A stretch of 57,864 bases of DNA from an uncultured Candidatus Actinomarina sp. (GTDB lineage Bacteria; Actinomycetota; Acidimicrobiia; Actinomarinales; Actinomarinaceae). A program made the translations under genes and the position numbers. Position 1 is the first letter of the stretch. Each line of letters starts with the position of its first letter. Below the pieces are notes generated by a model. It saw nothing but the letters and a program-made list of their open reading frames with translations, was not told the origin of the DNA and did no database searches. The stretch covers positions 1 to 57,864 of the forward strand of contig CABYLQ010000007.1 in NCBI GenBank assembly GCA_902519845.1, given 5' to 3'. Of the stretch, positions 1-10,053 are shown piece after piece.

Positions 1-20
1 ATACAGTTTTAGGAAATCTA

Positions 21-1655
21 ATGCTTAAACTTTTTTTACAAAGAATAAGATTAAAATTAAGAAACTTATTCGCAAAGAAAATAGTTATCCCCGCAGATTT
101 TAAATCTTTTGAATACACGATTCCAAAATATCATGAGTTATTGGTTTCTTATTTATTGTTAAATACAGATTACGAAATTAATTATTCAAAAAAAATATTT
201 GGTAAGGAAACCGATAATTTACTAACTTCTATAGATATTTTTAGTGAAACTGATTTCAAATCACATAATAAATTTATTCCTGCTTATTTTGACAAAGGTG
301 ATGTAAAAGTCCCATATGAGGCCTCAAGGCTTCAGTTTTTACAAAAATTAGATTTATTGTCTGTATTGAAAAAAGATCATGATTTAAACGAAAATGTAGA
401 CATTAACAATTTTCCCTTAATTTATTGGAATAGTCCTATGGATGTGGCAATTAGAAATATAAATCTTATTTTTCATAGAAATTTTTTAGAGAATAATGAC
501 TTAGATTCAAAAATTCTGGGAAATAATAAAGATTTAATTGATACATATATAAGCCAACACTACCAATTCATTACCGAAAATCTTGAAAACCATGGAAATG
601 TTGTTGGAAATCATTATTTAATTGAATTATGTTCAATAATTTTGACGCTAGCAACATATAAATTTGACGGGCATGAAGATGAAACTATTTATTATTTGAA
701 CGAGCTTAACAAAGAATTAAATAGACAATTTTACAAAGATGGAACTAATTTTGAAGGTTCATCCCACTATTCTGCATTTGTTACAGAAGCATTAATTATT
801 TTTAAACTTTCGTTAGATGAACTTCAGCCTGATTCACCATTACTAGAATTGATTCAAAAAAAAGTATCTTCAAATAGAAATTTATTAAATTTACTTATGA
901 TTAATGGAGAATTGTCTCAGATTGGTGACAATGATTCCGGTAGACTTTTTTATTTTTACCATGATGAAGACAACCCACTAAAAATGAATTGGTTAGTAAA
1001 TCTCATTGATCATTTTTACAGTTTTGAAAATAAAAATACCACTGAAATACCAAATCTAAAAAATGATGCTGTCGATTTAACTTCTTATTCAAGGGTTGAC
1101 CACCCTTTGATAAAAATATTTAAAAATGATTTCAATCTTTATTCATTTCCTGATTTTGGTATTTATATTTGGCGTAATGACGAGGGGTCAGAATACTTTA
1201 GTATTAGGTGTGGTCAAATAGGACAAAATAGTGTTGGTGGACATTCTCATTATGACCAGCTTTCAATTGAATGTTTTGCCGCTGGTAAATGGATAGCAAG
1301 AGATCCAGGAACTGGAACGTATACTGATGATATTAAAACAAGAAATGAATTTAGATCAATGAAATTTCATTGGGGACCAAATGCTGATATAGAATTTCCA
1401 AAAGAATCAGAGTTTGATTGTTTTAAGCTTAACTATATGGAAGATGGAAAAGTGTTATCTTTGGATAAAAATAATTTTTTAGGTAGTGCAATCTTTAACG
1501 GAAATAAAATATATAGGAAAATTGTAATTGAAAATGGAAATATACTAGTAAGTGATTTTTCTAATGACACTAATTTAAAACCATATGAAAATTGGGGAGA
1601 ATTAAATGAAGGAGTTAAATTTAAATTCTCGAAAGGATACAAACGTATAAATTGA
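21..1655 (+). CDS. heparinase II/III-like polysaccharide lyase
   Basis: A 544-residue protein whose C-terminal half resembles the heparinase II/III beta domain: GGHSHYDQLSIE around residues 405-416, then ARDPGTGTY near 427 and RNEFRS near 443. The N-terminal half is the alpha-helical toroid type, with FEGSSHYSAF near 243. Family members cleave uronic-acid polysaccharides by beta-elimination. No signal peptide is visible, as is common for lyases encoded inside polysaccharide clusters. The downstream wecB/wecC genes would supply the ManNAcA uronate that such a lyase could trim or recycle (inference). AGGA lies 6 nt before this ATG, but the frame is open to the window edge, so an upstream start cannot be excluded. 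Confidence 0.8.
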   Translation: MLKLFLQRIRLKLRNLFAKKIVIPADFKSFEYTIPKYHELLVSYLLLNTDYEINYSKKIFGKETDNLLTSIDIFSETDFKSHNKFIPAYFDKGDVKVPYEASRLQFLQKLDLLSVLKKDHDLNENVDINNFPLIYWNSPMDVAIRNINLIFHRNFLENNDLDSKILGNNKDLIDTYISQHYQFITENLENHGNVVGNHYLIELCSIILTLATYKFDGHEDETIYYLNELNKELNRQFYKDGTNFEGSSHYSAFVTEALIIFKLSLDELQPDSPLLELIQKKVSSNRNLLNLLMINGELSQIGDNDSGRLFYFYHDEDNPLKMNWLVNLIDHFYSFENKNTTEIPNLKNDAVDLTSYSRVDHPLIKIFKNDFNLYSFPDFGIYIWRNDEGSEYFSIRCGQIGQNSVGGHSHYDQLSIECFAAGKWIARDPGTGTYTDDIKTRNEFRSMKFHWGPNADIEFPKESEFDCFKLNYMEDGKVLSLDKNNFLGSAIFNGNKIYRKIVIENGNILVSDFSNDTNLKPYENWGELNEGVKFKFSKGYKRIN

Positions 1656-3040
1656 AAACAAAAAAAATTACTCCACTTTTTTTTCTTTTTTTAATTGGTA
1701 TATTCTTCGAAAGTCTTGATGCTTTTAGTTTATTTTCAATACCTTTGCCTTGGATAGGAATCTCAATTTTTATATTTATTTATATAATTTATTATTTTTT
1801 TGGTTTTGAAATTGAATTTAATCATTTCGATTCATTGAGAATCTTACTTCTTTATTTTGTTTCTATTACTTTAATTAGAGCTGTCTCATACAGCCCTGAT
1901 CTACCTGAATTTGCTACTTCTACGTTCACTCAATATATTTCACTTAGACTTCTTAAGCTACTTGGATTCATTGCTGTTATTTGGTTTGTCTACACTTTAA
2001 GTAATTTTTTTGAACGAGATACGATTATAAAGTTTATTTCTTTCATTGGGATTTTTGTTTCTGTAATGTCTTTAATATCATATTTTTCATATATATTTGA
2101 TTTTCAGGACTTTTCAAGAAATAGACCTGGTTCTGGAGGTTGGTCACAACCAATAAAGAGAGCGTGTTCTATCCTAAGAAATTATGGGACTTTCAGAGAG
2201 CCAAGTTTCTTGGCAGTATGGTTGGCGCCAATCATCCCTTTAAATTTTTATTTAGCACGAAAACAATCAATCTGGTACGGATTGTCACTATTACCAATTT
2301 TTGCAATTATTTTATCAAGAAGCTTAACAGGTGTAATTAGCTTGATTCTAGGGATTGTTGCTGCAACTCTTTTATGGACAATAAAAAATAAAAATTTTGA
2401 TTTTTTATTTATTATTCCAATCATTTTTTTATTATTTTCTAGTTTTATAGGAAACAGTATCGGTTACAAATTTCCAGCCTTAGATCCTTCAATGTGCCCT
2501 CCAGAATCTCCTGATAAATGTAACTGTTCATTATATGACGATGAATTAGATGAAGCTAAGAATTCAGAAAGTGTAACAAAAAGTATATTCGAGAGACTCA
2601 CTTTAATCTCAAGGGGAGGGTTAGATGGTTTCGAAAATATATCTATATTAAATGAATACATATCTAACGAAAATCTTCAAATATTCGGACAAGGATTAGG
2701 TATTGCTAATTTAAATTTCTCACCAACTTTTGATGATTTAACAAAGAAAAGTGTAAATGGAGAAATTGTTTATAGAAATCCAGGACAGGTTGTTTCATTT
2801 AATAATTTATATATAAATCTTTATTTTTCTGCAGGCCTTGTAGGTTTATTATGGTTTCTTATATTTATATCAAACGTTTTGAAAAAACTTTATAAAAGAG
2901 GGAATGAATATACTTTCTATATCTTTTCTAATTTAATAGTAATCTTGTTAATGTTTTTCTTTCAAGCAGAGGAATTAAGTACGATGCTAGCAATCTCACT
3001 AGGTTTGATGCTTTTAGAATTTAAAAATGAAAAAGTATAA
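1652..3040 (+). CDS. O-antigen ligase / Wzy polymerase-like membrane protein
   Basis: A 462-residue, very hydrophobic protein with about ten predicted membrane segments. A large polar loop around residues 270-375 holds three close cysteines (CPPESPDKCNC), and GTFREPSFLAVW lies near 180. This layout fits the O-antigen polymerase/ligase superfamily, which joins undecaprenyl-linked glycans outside the membrane. The start is TTG and overlaps the lyase stop by 4 bases, so the two are probably co-translated. Sequence conservation in this family is too low to tell polymerase from ligase. Confidence 0.65.
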   Translation: MKTKKITPLFFLFLIGIFFESLDAFSLFSIPLPWIGISIFIFIYIIYYFFGFEIEFNHFDSLRILLLYFVSITLIRAVSYSPDLPEFATSTFTQYISLRLLKLLGFIAVIWFVYTLSNFFERDTIIKFISFIGIFVSVMSLISYFSYIFDFQDFSRNRPGSGGWSQPIKRACSILRNYGTFREPSFLAVWLAPIIPLNFYLARKQSIWYGLSLLPIFAIILSRSLTGVISLILGIVAATLLWTIKNKNFDFLFIIPIIFLLFSSFIGNSIGYKFPALDPSMCPPESPDKCNCSLYDDELDEAKNSESVTKSIFERLTLISRGGLDGFENISILNEYISNENLQIFGQGLGIANLNFSPTFDDLTKKSVNGEIVYRNPGQVVSFNNLYINLYFSAGLVGLLWFLIFISNVLKKLYKRGNEYTFYIFSNLIVILLMFFFQAEELSTMLAISLGLMLLEFKNEKV

Positions 3041-4259
3041 AAAAATATTAATAGTTACTCATCAATACTTACCACATGTAAGTCCTAGAACAACACGTTG
3101 GAAATTATTGGTAGAAGAGCTTATCAGTAAAGGACATGAAGTAACTATTTTGACTGGGATGTATCCAGATTTTGATAAAGATAATGTGAAGATGCTTTAT
3201 TTTGGAAATAAAAATAATATAAATGTAGTTTCAAATCTTAGAGAAAAATCACAAAAAGTAAGGTCTGAAGAATCCATTAAAAAATTTTTTTATGGAAGTT
3301 TGAAAAAAATATATCGATTTTTCATTAATTATCTTGCTTGGCCTGATTATTCCATGTTTTGGGTTTATCAAATATATAGGAATAGAAATAATATTTCCAA
3401 GGATTATGATGTGATTATATCTGTAAGCTTGCCTTTTTCTTCACACATCGCAGCTTACCTAATTAATAAAAAGATTAAAAAACAATGGATTATGGATATT
3501 GGTGATCCGTTCACATTAAAAATTGATGCACCAGAAAATAACAGATTTCTTTATTCAGGCCTTAATAAACGATATGAAAAAAGATTCTACTCGCAGGCAG
3601 ATAAAATATTATTTACACACCAAGATGCGTTAAGCAATCACAAGAAATTTTTTAATATACCAAGCAGTAAATTAATTGTTGCAAGCCCTATTAGTAATTT
3701 TGATAATGATCTTTTCAAAAAAACCTTGTCCTATAATTATTCAACTCGACCAATAAAAGTATCTTATTTTGGAATATTTACTAAGGGTGTGAGGTCGCCA
3801 AATTCATTCTTAGATTTAGTTAAAAAAAATACTGAATTTGAATTTTCATGGTATGTAAATGAGGATTCTGAAAAAATAATAAAGTCATGTGACATAAGTG
3901 CAGATAAACATAGTTTTTATTCTCATGTTTCAAGAGAAGATGCACAGCAGCTTATGGTAAATTCTGCACATTGTTTACTTTCTATTGGAAATAAAAATTC
4001 AAATCAAATTCCAAGTAAAGTTATTGAATATTTAGCCACAGGAAAGCCAATAATTCACTTCACAGAAATTGATGATGACCCTGTTATCAATTTAAGTAGT
4101 GAATTCCACAACTTAGTGACTTTCAATAAAAATGATGATGAAAAAAAACTTTCTTCATTAATTGAAGAAATGTTTAATAAAATTGAAAAATTTGATAAAG
4201 ATAGATTTATTAATAATTATACGGCTGAATCAATAATTGATCATTTAGATATTCTCTAA
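3027..4259 (+). CDS. GT4-type glycosyltransferase
   Basis: A 410-residue GT-B fold glycosyltransferase. The N-terminal acceptor domain opens with ILIVTHQYLPHVSPRTTRW, the usual start of WbuB-like family 4 enzymes. The donor-binding part has IPSKVIEYLATGKPIIHF near residues 329-346. It would transfer a sugar from a nucleotide donor to a lipid-linked glycan at the cytoplasmic face. It overlaps the preceding membrane-protein gene by 14 bases and meets the next, opposite-strand gene tail to tail with 15 shared bases. Donor and acceptor cannot be read from the sequence. Confidence 0.8.
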   Translation: MKKYKKILIVTHQYLPHVSPRTTRWKLLVEELISKGHEVTILTGMYPDFDKDNVKMLYFGNKNNINVVSNLREKSQKVRSEESIKKFFYGSLKKIYRFFINYLAWPDYSMFWVYQIYRNRNNISKDYDVIISVSLPFSSHIAAYLINKKIKKQWIMDIGDPFTLKIDAPENNRFLYSGLNKRYEKRFYSQADKILFTHQDALSNHKKFFNIPSSKLIVASPISNFDNDLFKKTLSYNYSTRPIKVSYFGIFTKGVRSPNSFLDLVKKNTEFEFSWYVNEDSEKIIKSCDISADKHSFYSHVSREDAQQLMVNSAHCLLSIGNKNSNQIPSKVIEYLATGKPIIHFTEIDDDPVINLSSEFHNLVTFNKNDDEKKLSSLIEEMFNKIEKFDKDRFINNYTAESIIDHLDIL

Positions 4260-5204
4260 GACTATTTTCCAGTTCTCTGAATAATTTAATGTATTTATTG
4301 TTTCGATACTTGAAGATTTGGCCTCATGAATTTTTTTTAGAGCATCTTCAGGATCATTCATATTATACAAGAATATACTCTCTGGACTGAAGTATTGGGT
4401 ATATGAGCTTAGGGGAGCAACCACTTTTAAACCAAGGTTCTGTGCTTCATAAAGTGGTAAGCCCACGGTTTCATGCTCACTTGCATGAAAATAAATCTCA
4501 CTATCTGATAATACTTTTAAAGTCTCATCGTGAGTCTCTGTATTTGCAATGTTAAAACTCTCCGTATCTTTTGGTGGGTTTATAACTGTAATCTTTTTCT
4601 TATCTGGCAATTTACTCAATACATTCTTCATAAAATTGTAATTCTTATTTGCAACATCACTACCAAAGAAAACTACGTTCCCACTTTTATTTGATATTTC
4701 GACTTGTGAAGTTTTTGTTTCACCGATTTGTATAATTTTTGAATGAAATTTTATATCTATGTCTTCTTTCAGATGATCGAGTTGGATAAGTATAAAGTTT
4801 GAGAACTTCATGCTTCTGTTCATCAGTGCTTTAAGAATTGTATCTCTAGTACCTTTTTTTACGAGAGGAAGAATATTTTGAATTAGAACAAATGATTTTT
4901 TTAGTGTTTTGAACCCAAAATTGCCAAAATGAATAATTGCATCCGAGTTATTGATTTCCTTAAGGATTGTTTTAGGCAAAAAATAATTTAAAAATGGATG
5001 AAGATACCTTTTATTTGTTGTTTTGTAAAACGTAATCTTTTGATCTTCATAAAATTGATTGTTTAAATCCTTATAAAATTCAATCTCTGAATATAAAACG
5101 AGGATTTTTGAATCAGTTTTTGAAAAAAAGTCAAAAGATTCAAGGAAGAGTTTTAATCCACCAAGAGACTTTACACCGCAGGCATTTAATACTATTTTTT
5201 TCAC
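4245..5204 (-). CDS. glycosyltransferase (GT4-like)
   Basis: A 319-residue glycosyltransferase-like protein. The C-terminal domain has the retaining-enzyme EX7E signature in SEHETVGLPLYEAQNLGLKVV (first Glu in SEHET, second in YEAQ). The N-terminal domain is diverged but begins IVLNACGVKSLGGLK, with the glycine-rich loop typical of the family. A TTG one codon upstream (5207) is possible, but GTG at 5204 is preferred because a TATTAT -10 box sits 7 nt before it, which suggests a leaderless message. It is transcribed against its neighbours, so it may be controlled separately within the polysaccharide locus. Confidence 0.72.
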   Translation of the reverse strand: MKKIVLNACGVKSLGGLKLFLESFDFFSKTDSKILVLYSEIEFYKDLNNQFYEDQKITFYKTTNKRYLHPFLNYFLPKTILKEINNSDAIIHFGNFGFKTLKKSFVLIQNILPLVKKGTRDTILKALMNRSMKFSNFILIQLDHLKEDIDIKFHSKIIQIGETKTSQVEISNKSGNVVFFGSDVANKNYNFMKNVLSKLPDKKKITVINPPKDTESFNIANTETHDETLKVLSDSEIYFHASEHETVGLPLYEAQNLGLKVVAPLSSYTQYFSPESIFLYNMNDPEDALKKIHEAKSSSIETINTLNYSENWKIVLENI

Positions 5205-5217
5205 CAATTCAATAATA
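5205..5217 (-). promoter_or_regulatory. -10 box for the glycosyltransferase, leaderless layout
   Basis: On the minus strand TATTAT occupies 5217-5212 and is followed by 7 nt and then the GTG at 5204. The spacing puts the expected transcript start at or next to the start codon. No Shine-Dalgarno sequence is present. Confidence 0.5.
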
Positions 5218-5260
5218 GTTGTTCATTAAGCATTAATACTATGACTAAAATCATAAAGTA

Positions 5261-6340
5261 GTGATAAAAAATTATGACGCAGTATTAGTTGTTGGGACAA
5301 GACCAAATTTCATTAAAGCTGCACCTTTACTTGAATTTTTTGAAAAAAATGATGTGAAAACGTTATTTATTCACACAGGACAGCATAAAGACAAAAATAT
5401 GTCATCAAATATTTTTGAAGATTTAAATATTAGAAAACCAGACATCTTTCTTGATACACCAACCACAAACATTAATAAACAAACGACATATATCGTAGAT
5501 AAACTAGATACATTATTTGATACCAATAAATCAAAATATGTTGGTGTATTTGGAGATGTAACATCAACTCTTGCTGCAGCTATGTCTACCAAAAATAAAA
5601 AAATGGAATTATTTCATGTAGAAGCTGGTTTAAGATCACGAAATATGGATATGCCAGAAGAAAGAAACAGAATTATGGTCGATTCAATAAGCGATTACTT
5701 ATTTGCACCTTCAGATGGTGCAGTAGAAAATCTGAATTTGGAAAATTTGCCAGCAAAATATATAGGTAATGTTGGAAATATAATGATAGATACGCTTGAA
5801 AAAAACCTTGAGCAGATTATTAATACAACAATCACGATAAAAAAGAAATTAAATATCGATACTCAGTACTTTGTAGTAACGATTCATAGGCCATCTAATT
5901 TATCTGATGAGAACCTAGAAAATATATTTAATGCACTAAAAAAATTCAGCAGAGAATACACAATTATTTTGCCAGCTCATCCTAGGTTGAAGAAATATAT
6001 TTCGAAAAATAATGTTAAACATGAAAACATATTGATTATTGATCCATTATCTTATATTGACTTTCTTGGTTTGGTAAATGGCTCGGTACTAGTTCTAACT
6101 GATTCTGGAGGCCTTCAAGAAGAGACAACTCATTTAAATGTAAAGTGTTTAACTATTAGAAATGAAACTGAAAGACCAATTACTGTATCTGAAGGAACAA
6201 ATAAAGTAATTGGAGTTGATACAGAAATAATAATTTCTGAAATAAATAACGCTATTGAGAGTAAACTTTCAGTTGGTAAGAAAATAAAATTTTGGGATGG
6301 AGAAACATCTTCCAGAATATATAAAGAATTATTTGAATAA
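5261..6340 (+). CDS. wecB: UDP-N-acetylglucosamine 2-epimerase (non-hydrolysing)
   Basis: A 359-residue enzyme interconverting UDP-GlcNAc and UDP-ManNAc. It shows VVGTRPNFIKAAPLL near the N-terminus, FGDVTST, HVEAGLRS near 118-125 and PEERNR (the catalytic acidic residues), TIHRPSN near 206 (the conserved His), and SGGLQEET near 281. Length matches the family (about 370). The start is GTG; a TAAAAT box lies 9 nt upstream. wecC follows one base after the stop, so the pair turns UDP-GlcNAc into UDP-ManNAcA for the surface glycan made by the neighbouring transferases. Confidence 0.92.
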   Translation: MIKNYDAVLVVGTRPNFIKAAPLLEFFEKNDVKTLFIHTGQHKDKNMSSNIFEDLNIRKPDIFLDTPTTNINKQTTYIVDKLDTLFDTNKSKYVGVFGDVTSTLAAAMSTKNKKMELFHVEAGLRSRNMDMPEERNRIMVDSISDYLFAPSDGAVENLNLENLPAKYIGNVGNIMIDTLEKNLEQIINTTITIKKKLNIDTQYFVVTIHRPSNLSDENLENIFNALKKFSREYTIILPAHPRLKKYISKNNVKHENILIIDPLSYIDFLGLVNGSVLVLTDSGGLQEETTHLNVKCLTIRNETERPITVSEGTNKVIGVDTEIIISEINNAIESKLSVGKKIKFWDGETSSRIYKELFE

Positions 6341-6341
6341 T

Positions 6342-7604
6342 ATGAGTGAATTTAAATACGATTTAGGAATATTAGGCTTAGGGTACGTTGGCCTTCCATT
6401 GGCTATATATTCGATAGAGGGCGGATTAAAAGTCTTTGGATATGATATAAACTCTGAAAAAGTCTCGAAACTTAATAATGGTCAATCACCAATTGAGGAT
6501 ATTAGTAATGAGACTCTTAAAAAATCATTAAAATCTAATCTTATATTTTCAGATGATTCATCAACATTGGCGGAATGTGAACATATTGTGATAAGCGTTC
6601 CAACACCCTTGACCGATTTCAAGCCAGATCTAAGTTATGTTATAAGTGCAGCAAAAGAAATTGCAAAAAATATTGTAAAAGGGCAAGTGATAATATTAGA
6701 GTCAACGACTTATCCGGGAACAACTACAGAAGTACTCATTCCAGAGATTGAGAAAACCACAGATCTAGTAGTTGGTGAAGACATATTTGTAGGATATTCT
6801 CCAGAAAGAATTGATCCAGGAAACAAAGAATGGAATTTTAAAAACACTCCAAAAGTAATAAGTGGTATAAATGAAAAATCACTCAATAAAATTAAATCAT
6901 TTTACGAGCAAATAATTGAAGTCGTAGTGGTTACCTCTGGTACGAAAGAAGCTGAAATGGTAAAACTACTTGAGAACACTTATAGACAGGTCAATATTGC
7001 ATTAATAAATGAGCTAGCAATTTTGTGCAACATGTTAGATATTGATATTTGGGAAGTTGTCGATGCTGCAAAAACGAAACCATTTGGTTTTGAGTCATTT
7101 AGACCTGGACCCGGTGTAGGAGGTCATTGTATACCTATTGATCCGAAATATCTTTCATTTAAAACAAGACAAATTGGTAAGCCAGTAAGATTTGTAGAAC
7201 TTGCACAAGAAATAAACAACTCAATGCCTTCATATGTCGTTAATAGAATTATTGAAAGAATGAATATTTTAGGAAAACCAATGAAGGGTTCAAAGATTTT
7301 AATATTAGGAGTTGCATACAAGAAAGATATAAGTGACACACGAGAATCTCCGGCCATAGATGTAATTGAAAACTTTCTTGCAAAAGGAGTAGAGATAGCA
7401 TTTTATGATCCATTTGTTGATAATTTGAAAGTCAATAATTCTGAAATAAAAAAAGAAGTAAATTTAAAAAATTTTGATGATTACGATATGCACTTGCTGC
7501 ACACACCTCATTCTGAATTTGTAAAATTAAATTTATCACAATACAACGTTCCAATATTTGATGCAACAGGCAGTGATTTTATTGATGATGCAGAAAGAAT
7601 CTAA
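6342..7604 (+). CDS. wecC: UDP-N-acetyl-D-mannosamine dehydrogenase
   Basis: A 420-residue NAD-dependent nucleotide-sugar dehydrogenase making the uronic acid in two oxidations. It shows the Rossmann motif LGLGYVGLPLA near residues 8-18, ESTTYPGTT near 119, GYSPERIDPG near 150, the catalytic Cys in GPGVGGHCIPIDP near 262, and ISDTRESPA in the C-terminal domain. The ATG at 6342, one base after the wecB stop, is chosen over an in-frame ATG 45 bases upstream that would lie inside wecB. UDP-ManNAc is the likely substrate because of wecB; other UDP-HexNAc dehydrogenases share these motifs. Confidence 0.9.
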   Translation: MSEFKYDLGILGLGYVGLPLAIYSIEGGLKVFGYDINSEKVSKLNNGQSPIEDISNETLKKSLKSNLIFSDDSSTLAECEHIVISVPTPLTDFKPDLSYVISAAKEIAKNIVKGQVIILESTTYPGTTTEVLIPEIEKTTDLVVGEDIFVGYSPERIDPGNKEWNFKNTPKVISGINEKSLNKIKSFYEQIIEVVVVTSGTKEAEMVKLLENTYRQVNIALINELAILCNMLDIDIWEVVDAAKTKPFGFESFRPGPGVGGHCIPIDPKYLSFKTRQIGKPVRFVELAQEINNSMPSYVVNRIIERMNILGKPMKGSKILILGVAYKKDISDTRESPAIDVIENFLAKGVEIAFYDPFVDNLKVNNSEIKKEVNLKNFDDYDMHLLHTPHSEFVKLNLSQYNVPIFDATGSDFIDDAERI

Positions 7605-10053
7605 TATAAAACCTAATTTCGACAATCTATCAAAAACTATTAATACATTAGGCATTGAGTTAGGCAATGTGATAAAACAGCAAGCAGGAACAAATAATTT
7701 CAATTTAGTTGAAGAAATAAGGATTAATTCAAAAAAATATAGAACTTCGAAAAATTATAAATATCTTGATTTAATTTATAAAAAATTAGAAAAATTAAAT
7801 GAAAATGAAATCTTGATACTTACCAAATCTTTTACCTTATTTTTTTATCTTTCAAATATTTCAGAACAAGTATTTAGAGAAAAATTTAAATACACTATTG
7901 ATAAAAAAGATATTAAGAACAATAAGAACAATTTTTTGTTCTCCCCAGTTTTTACAGCCCACCCAACGGAAAGTGCAAGACAATCAACATTAAAAAAACT
8001 TTACGAAATTGGAAAAATAATCTCAGAAAATAAGTCGACTAATCTTGTTGAAATAAATAATTTGATCACGCAACTATGGTACACGCGAGAAATAAGGTCT
8101 ATTAAACCGAATCCAATTGATGAAGTAAAAACACTACTTTATTATCTAAATATTTTGTATACAGACGTACATGATGAAATAAATAAAACATTTTATGAAA
8201 ATGATATTAAACAAAAAAATATTGTTAGATTTGGAACTTGGATTGGTGGTGATAGGGATGGTAATCCTTACGTGACTTTAAAAGTCACTGAGGAAGCTTT
8301 AAGGACATATTCAAACCAAATAATTCAGATTTATAAAGATAAAATTATCGAATTATCTGAAAGTTTTAGTATTTCCACTTTATACGCAGACAGTCCAAAA
8401 AAATTAATTTCAAAAATAGAGGAGTATTCTAAAATTTTAAATAATGAGTATCGTCATTATACGAAGATAAATTTTGATGAACCTTTTAGAATCTTTCTAT
8501 CGTTAGTCTTTCATCGTCTCGATAATTTTCAAAAAAACAAGAAAGGCTATACCTCATTCGTTGAATTTCAAAACGATTTAAATTTATTTGAGCAAGAAGT
8601 TAGTAGATGTTTTAATCAAAGTTCATTTTCACCTAACTTACGTCAGTTTATTGAATATGTAGATCAATTTAAATTTCATGGTGTTGAGATGGATATTAGA
8701 GAAAATGCAAATGTTATAAAGGATAAAACCAAATATGCAAAGGAATATGAGGAATTTTTAAGTCTTCTTAAAAGAATCCCAGAATGGAAAATTCTTTATG
8801 GAGATACAGTGATAAATTCTATTATTTTATCTATGACAAAAAACGAAAATGATATTTTAAATTTATTTTCTCTGAGTAGAAAATATATAAAAGATTTCAA
8901 AGATATTCCGATGTTAGTGCCTTTATTTGAGGAGATAGAAGACCTTGAAAAATCTCATGATATTATTTCCAGATTGTTGAGCAATAAAGATTATCTAAAG
9001 CATCTTAATCATTCAGGTTCTAAGCAGGAAATTATGCTTGGTTATTCAGATTCTAATAAAGATGGTGGAATCGTAACCTCGCAATGGTCTGTGTATAAAT
9101 CTCAGATTGCATTGTTTAAAACGGGCAAAGAAAATAATATTGAAATCTCCTTTTTTCATGGCAGAGGAGGAACAATAAGTAGAGGTGGCGGACCTACCTA
9201 TAATTCTATATTGTCACAACCAAAGGGAACAATTTCAAACAGCTTAAGATATACGGAACAAGGTGAAGTAATTTCTGATAAGTATTCAACATCTAACCTA
9301 GCGATTGAGAATTTGAAATTAGGGCTATTTGCGTTCTTAAAAGCTAAGACAACCAAATATGAAAAATACAAAGAAGAGACTAATTTCATGAATGAATTAT
9401 CAAGACTTTCCTCAAAGAAGTACAAAACCTTAATCGATGATGATAATTTAATAAAATATTTTGAAAGCGCAACCCCGGTAAATCTATTATCAATTTTAAA
9501 TATTGGTTCCAGGCCCTCTAAAAGGTCAAAAACAAGTTCTGTTGAAAATTACAGAGCAATTCCGTGGGTTTTTGGATGGGCTCAAACAAGGCAGACTGTA
9601 ACTGGCTGGTATGGATCTGGTACAGCACTAGAAAACTTAATAAAGACCCACGGAATAAAGCACATAAGGAGTATCTATAAATCATCTTCATTTTTTCAAA
9701 ATTTATTGAGCAATATTGAAATGACTTTAGCAAAAACAGACTTGAAAATAACTAAATTTTATATTGATCGATTAGTAGATGATAAGTATTTGTATATTTA
9801 TGAAAATATTGTCGAAGAATCCGTGAAGGTTCAAAAATCAGTTTTAAAAATTACTCAATCAAAAGAATTACTGGATTCAAATAAAATTTTAAAAAACACT
9901 CTTGCAATTAGAGATACTTATCTCGATCCTTTATCTTTGATACAAGTATTTCTTATGCAAAAATTACAAAATAATAAATTAAGTGATTACGAGAAGACTT
10001 CTTTGCTTCTCTCTATAAATGGTTTAGCTGCAGGCCTAAGGAACACTGGGTGA
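7588..10053 (+). CDS. ppc: phosphoenolpyruvate carboxylase
   Basis: Adds bicarbonate to phosphoenolpyruvate to form oxaloacetate, refilling the TCA cycle. All signatures are present: TAHPTESARQ with the catalytic His near residue 126, WIGGDRDGNP near 216, MLGYSDSNKDGG near 482, FHGRGGTISRGGGP near 523, TEQGE near 556, RPSKR near 641, and the family-typical C-terminal end NTG. At 821 residues it is somewhat shorter than usual (880-930). Two adjacent ATGs (7585, 7588) both overlap the end of wecC; an ATG at 7558 would overlap further. Its 3' end overlaps the convergent peptidase gene by 18 bases. Confidence 0.95.
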   Translation: MQKESNIKPNFDNLSKTINTLGIELGNVIKQQAGTNNFNLVEEIRINSKKYRTSKNYKYLDLIYKKLEKLNENEILILTKSFTLFFYLSNISEQVFREKFKYTIDKKDIKNNKNNFLFSPVFTAHPTESARQSTLKKLYEIGKIISENKSTNLVEINNLITQLWYTREIRSIKPNPIDEVKTLLYYLNILYTDVHDEINKTFYENDIKQKNIVRFGTWIGGDRDGNPYVTLKVTEEALRTYSNQIIQIYKDKIIELSESFSISTLYADSPKKLISKIEEYSKILNNEYRHYTKINFDEPFRIFLSLVFHRLDNFQKNKKGYTSFVEFQNDLNLFEQEVSRCFNQSSFSPNLRQFIEYVDQFKFHGVEMDIRENANVIKDKTKYAKEYEEFLSLLKRIPEWKILYGDTVINSIILSMTKNENDILNLFSLSRKYIKDFKDIPMLVPLFEEIEDLEKSHDIISRLLSNKDYLKHLNHSGSKQEIMLGYSDSNKDGGIVTSQWSVYKSQIALFKTGKENNIEISFFHGRGGTISRGGGPTYNSILSQPKGTISNSLRYTEQGEVISDKYSTSNLAIENLKLGLFAFLKAKTTKYEKYKEETNFMNELSRLSSKKYKTLIDDDNLIKYFESATPVNLLSILNIGSRPSKRSKTSSVENYRAIPWVFGWAQTRQTVTGWYGSGTALENLIKTHGIKHIRSIYKSSSFFQNLLSNIEMTLAKTDLKITKFYIDRLVDDKYLYIYENIVEESVKVQKSVLKITQSKELLDSNKILKNTLAIRDTYLDPLSLIQVFLMQKLQNNKLSDYEKTSLLLSINGLAAGLRNTG

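Noticed and set aside
5241-5261. Six-codon frame (MTKIIK) overlapping the wecB start
   Set aside because: Composition is not informative, there is no hairpin or terminator after it, and a TAAAAT box lies within it; probably chance.
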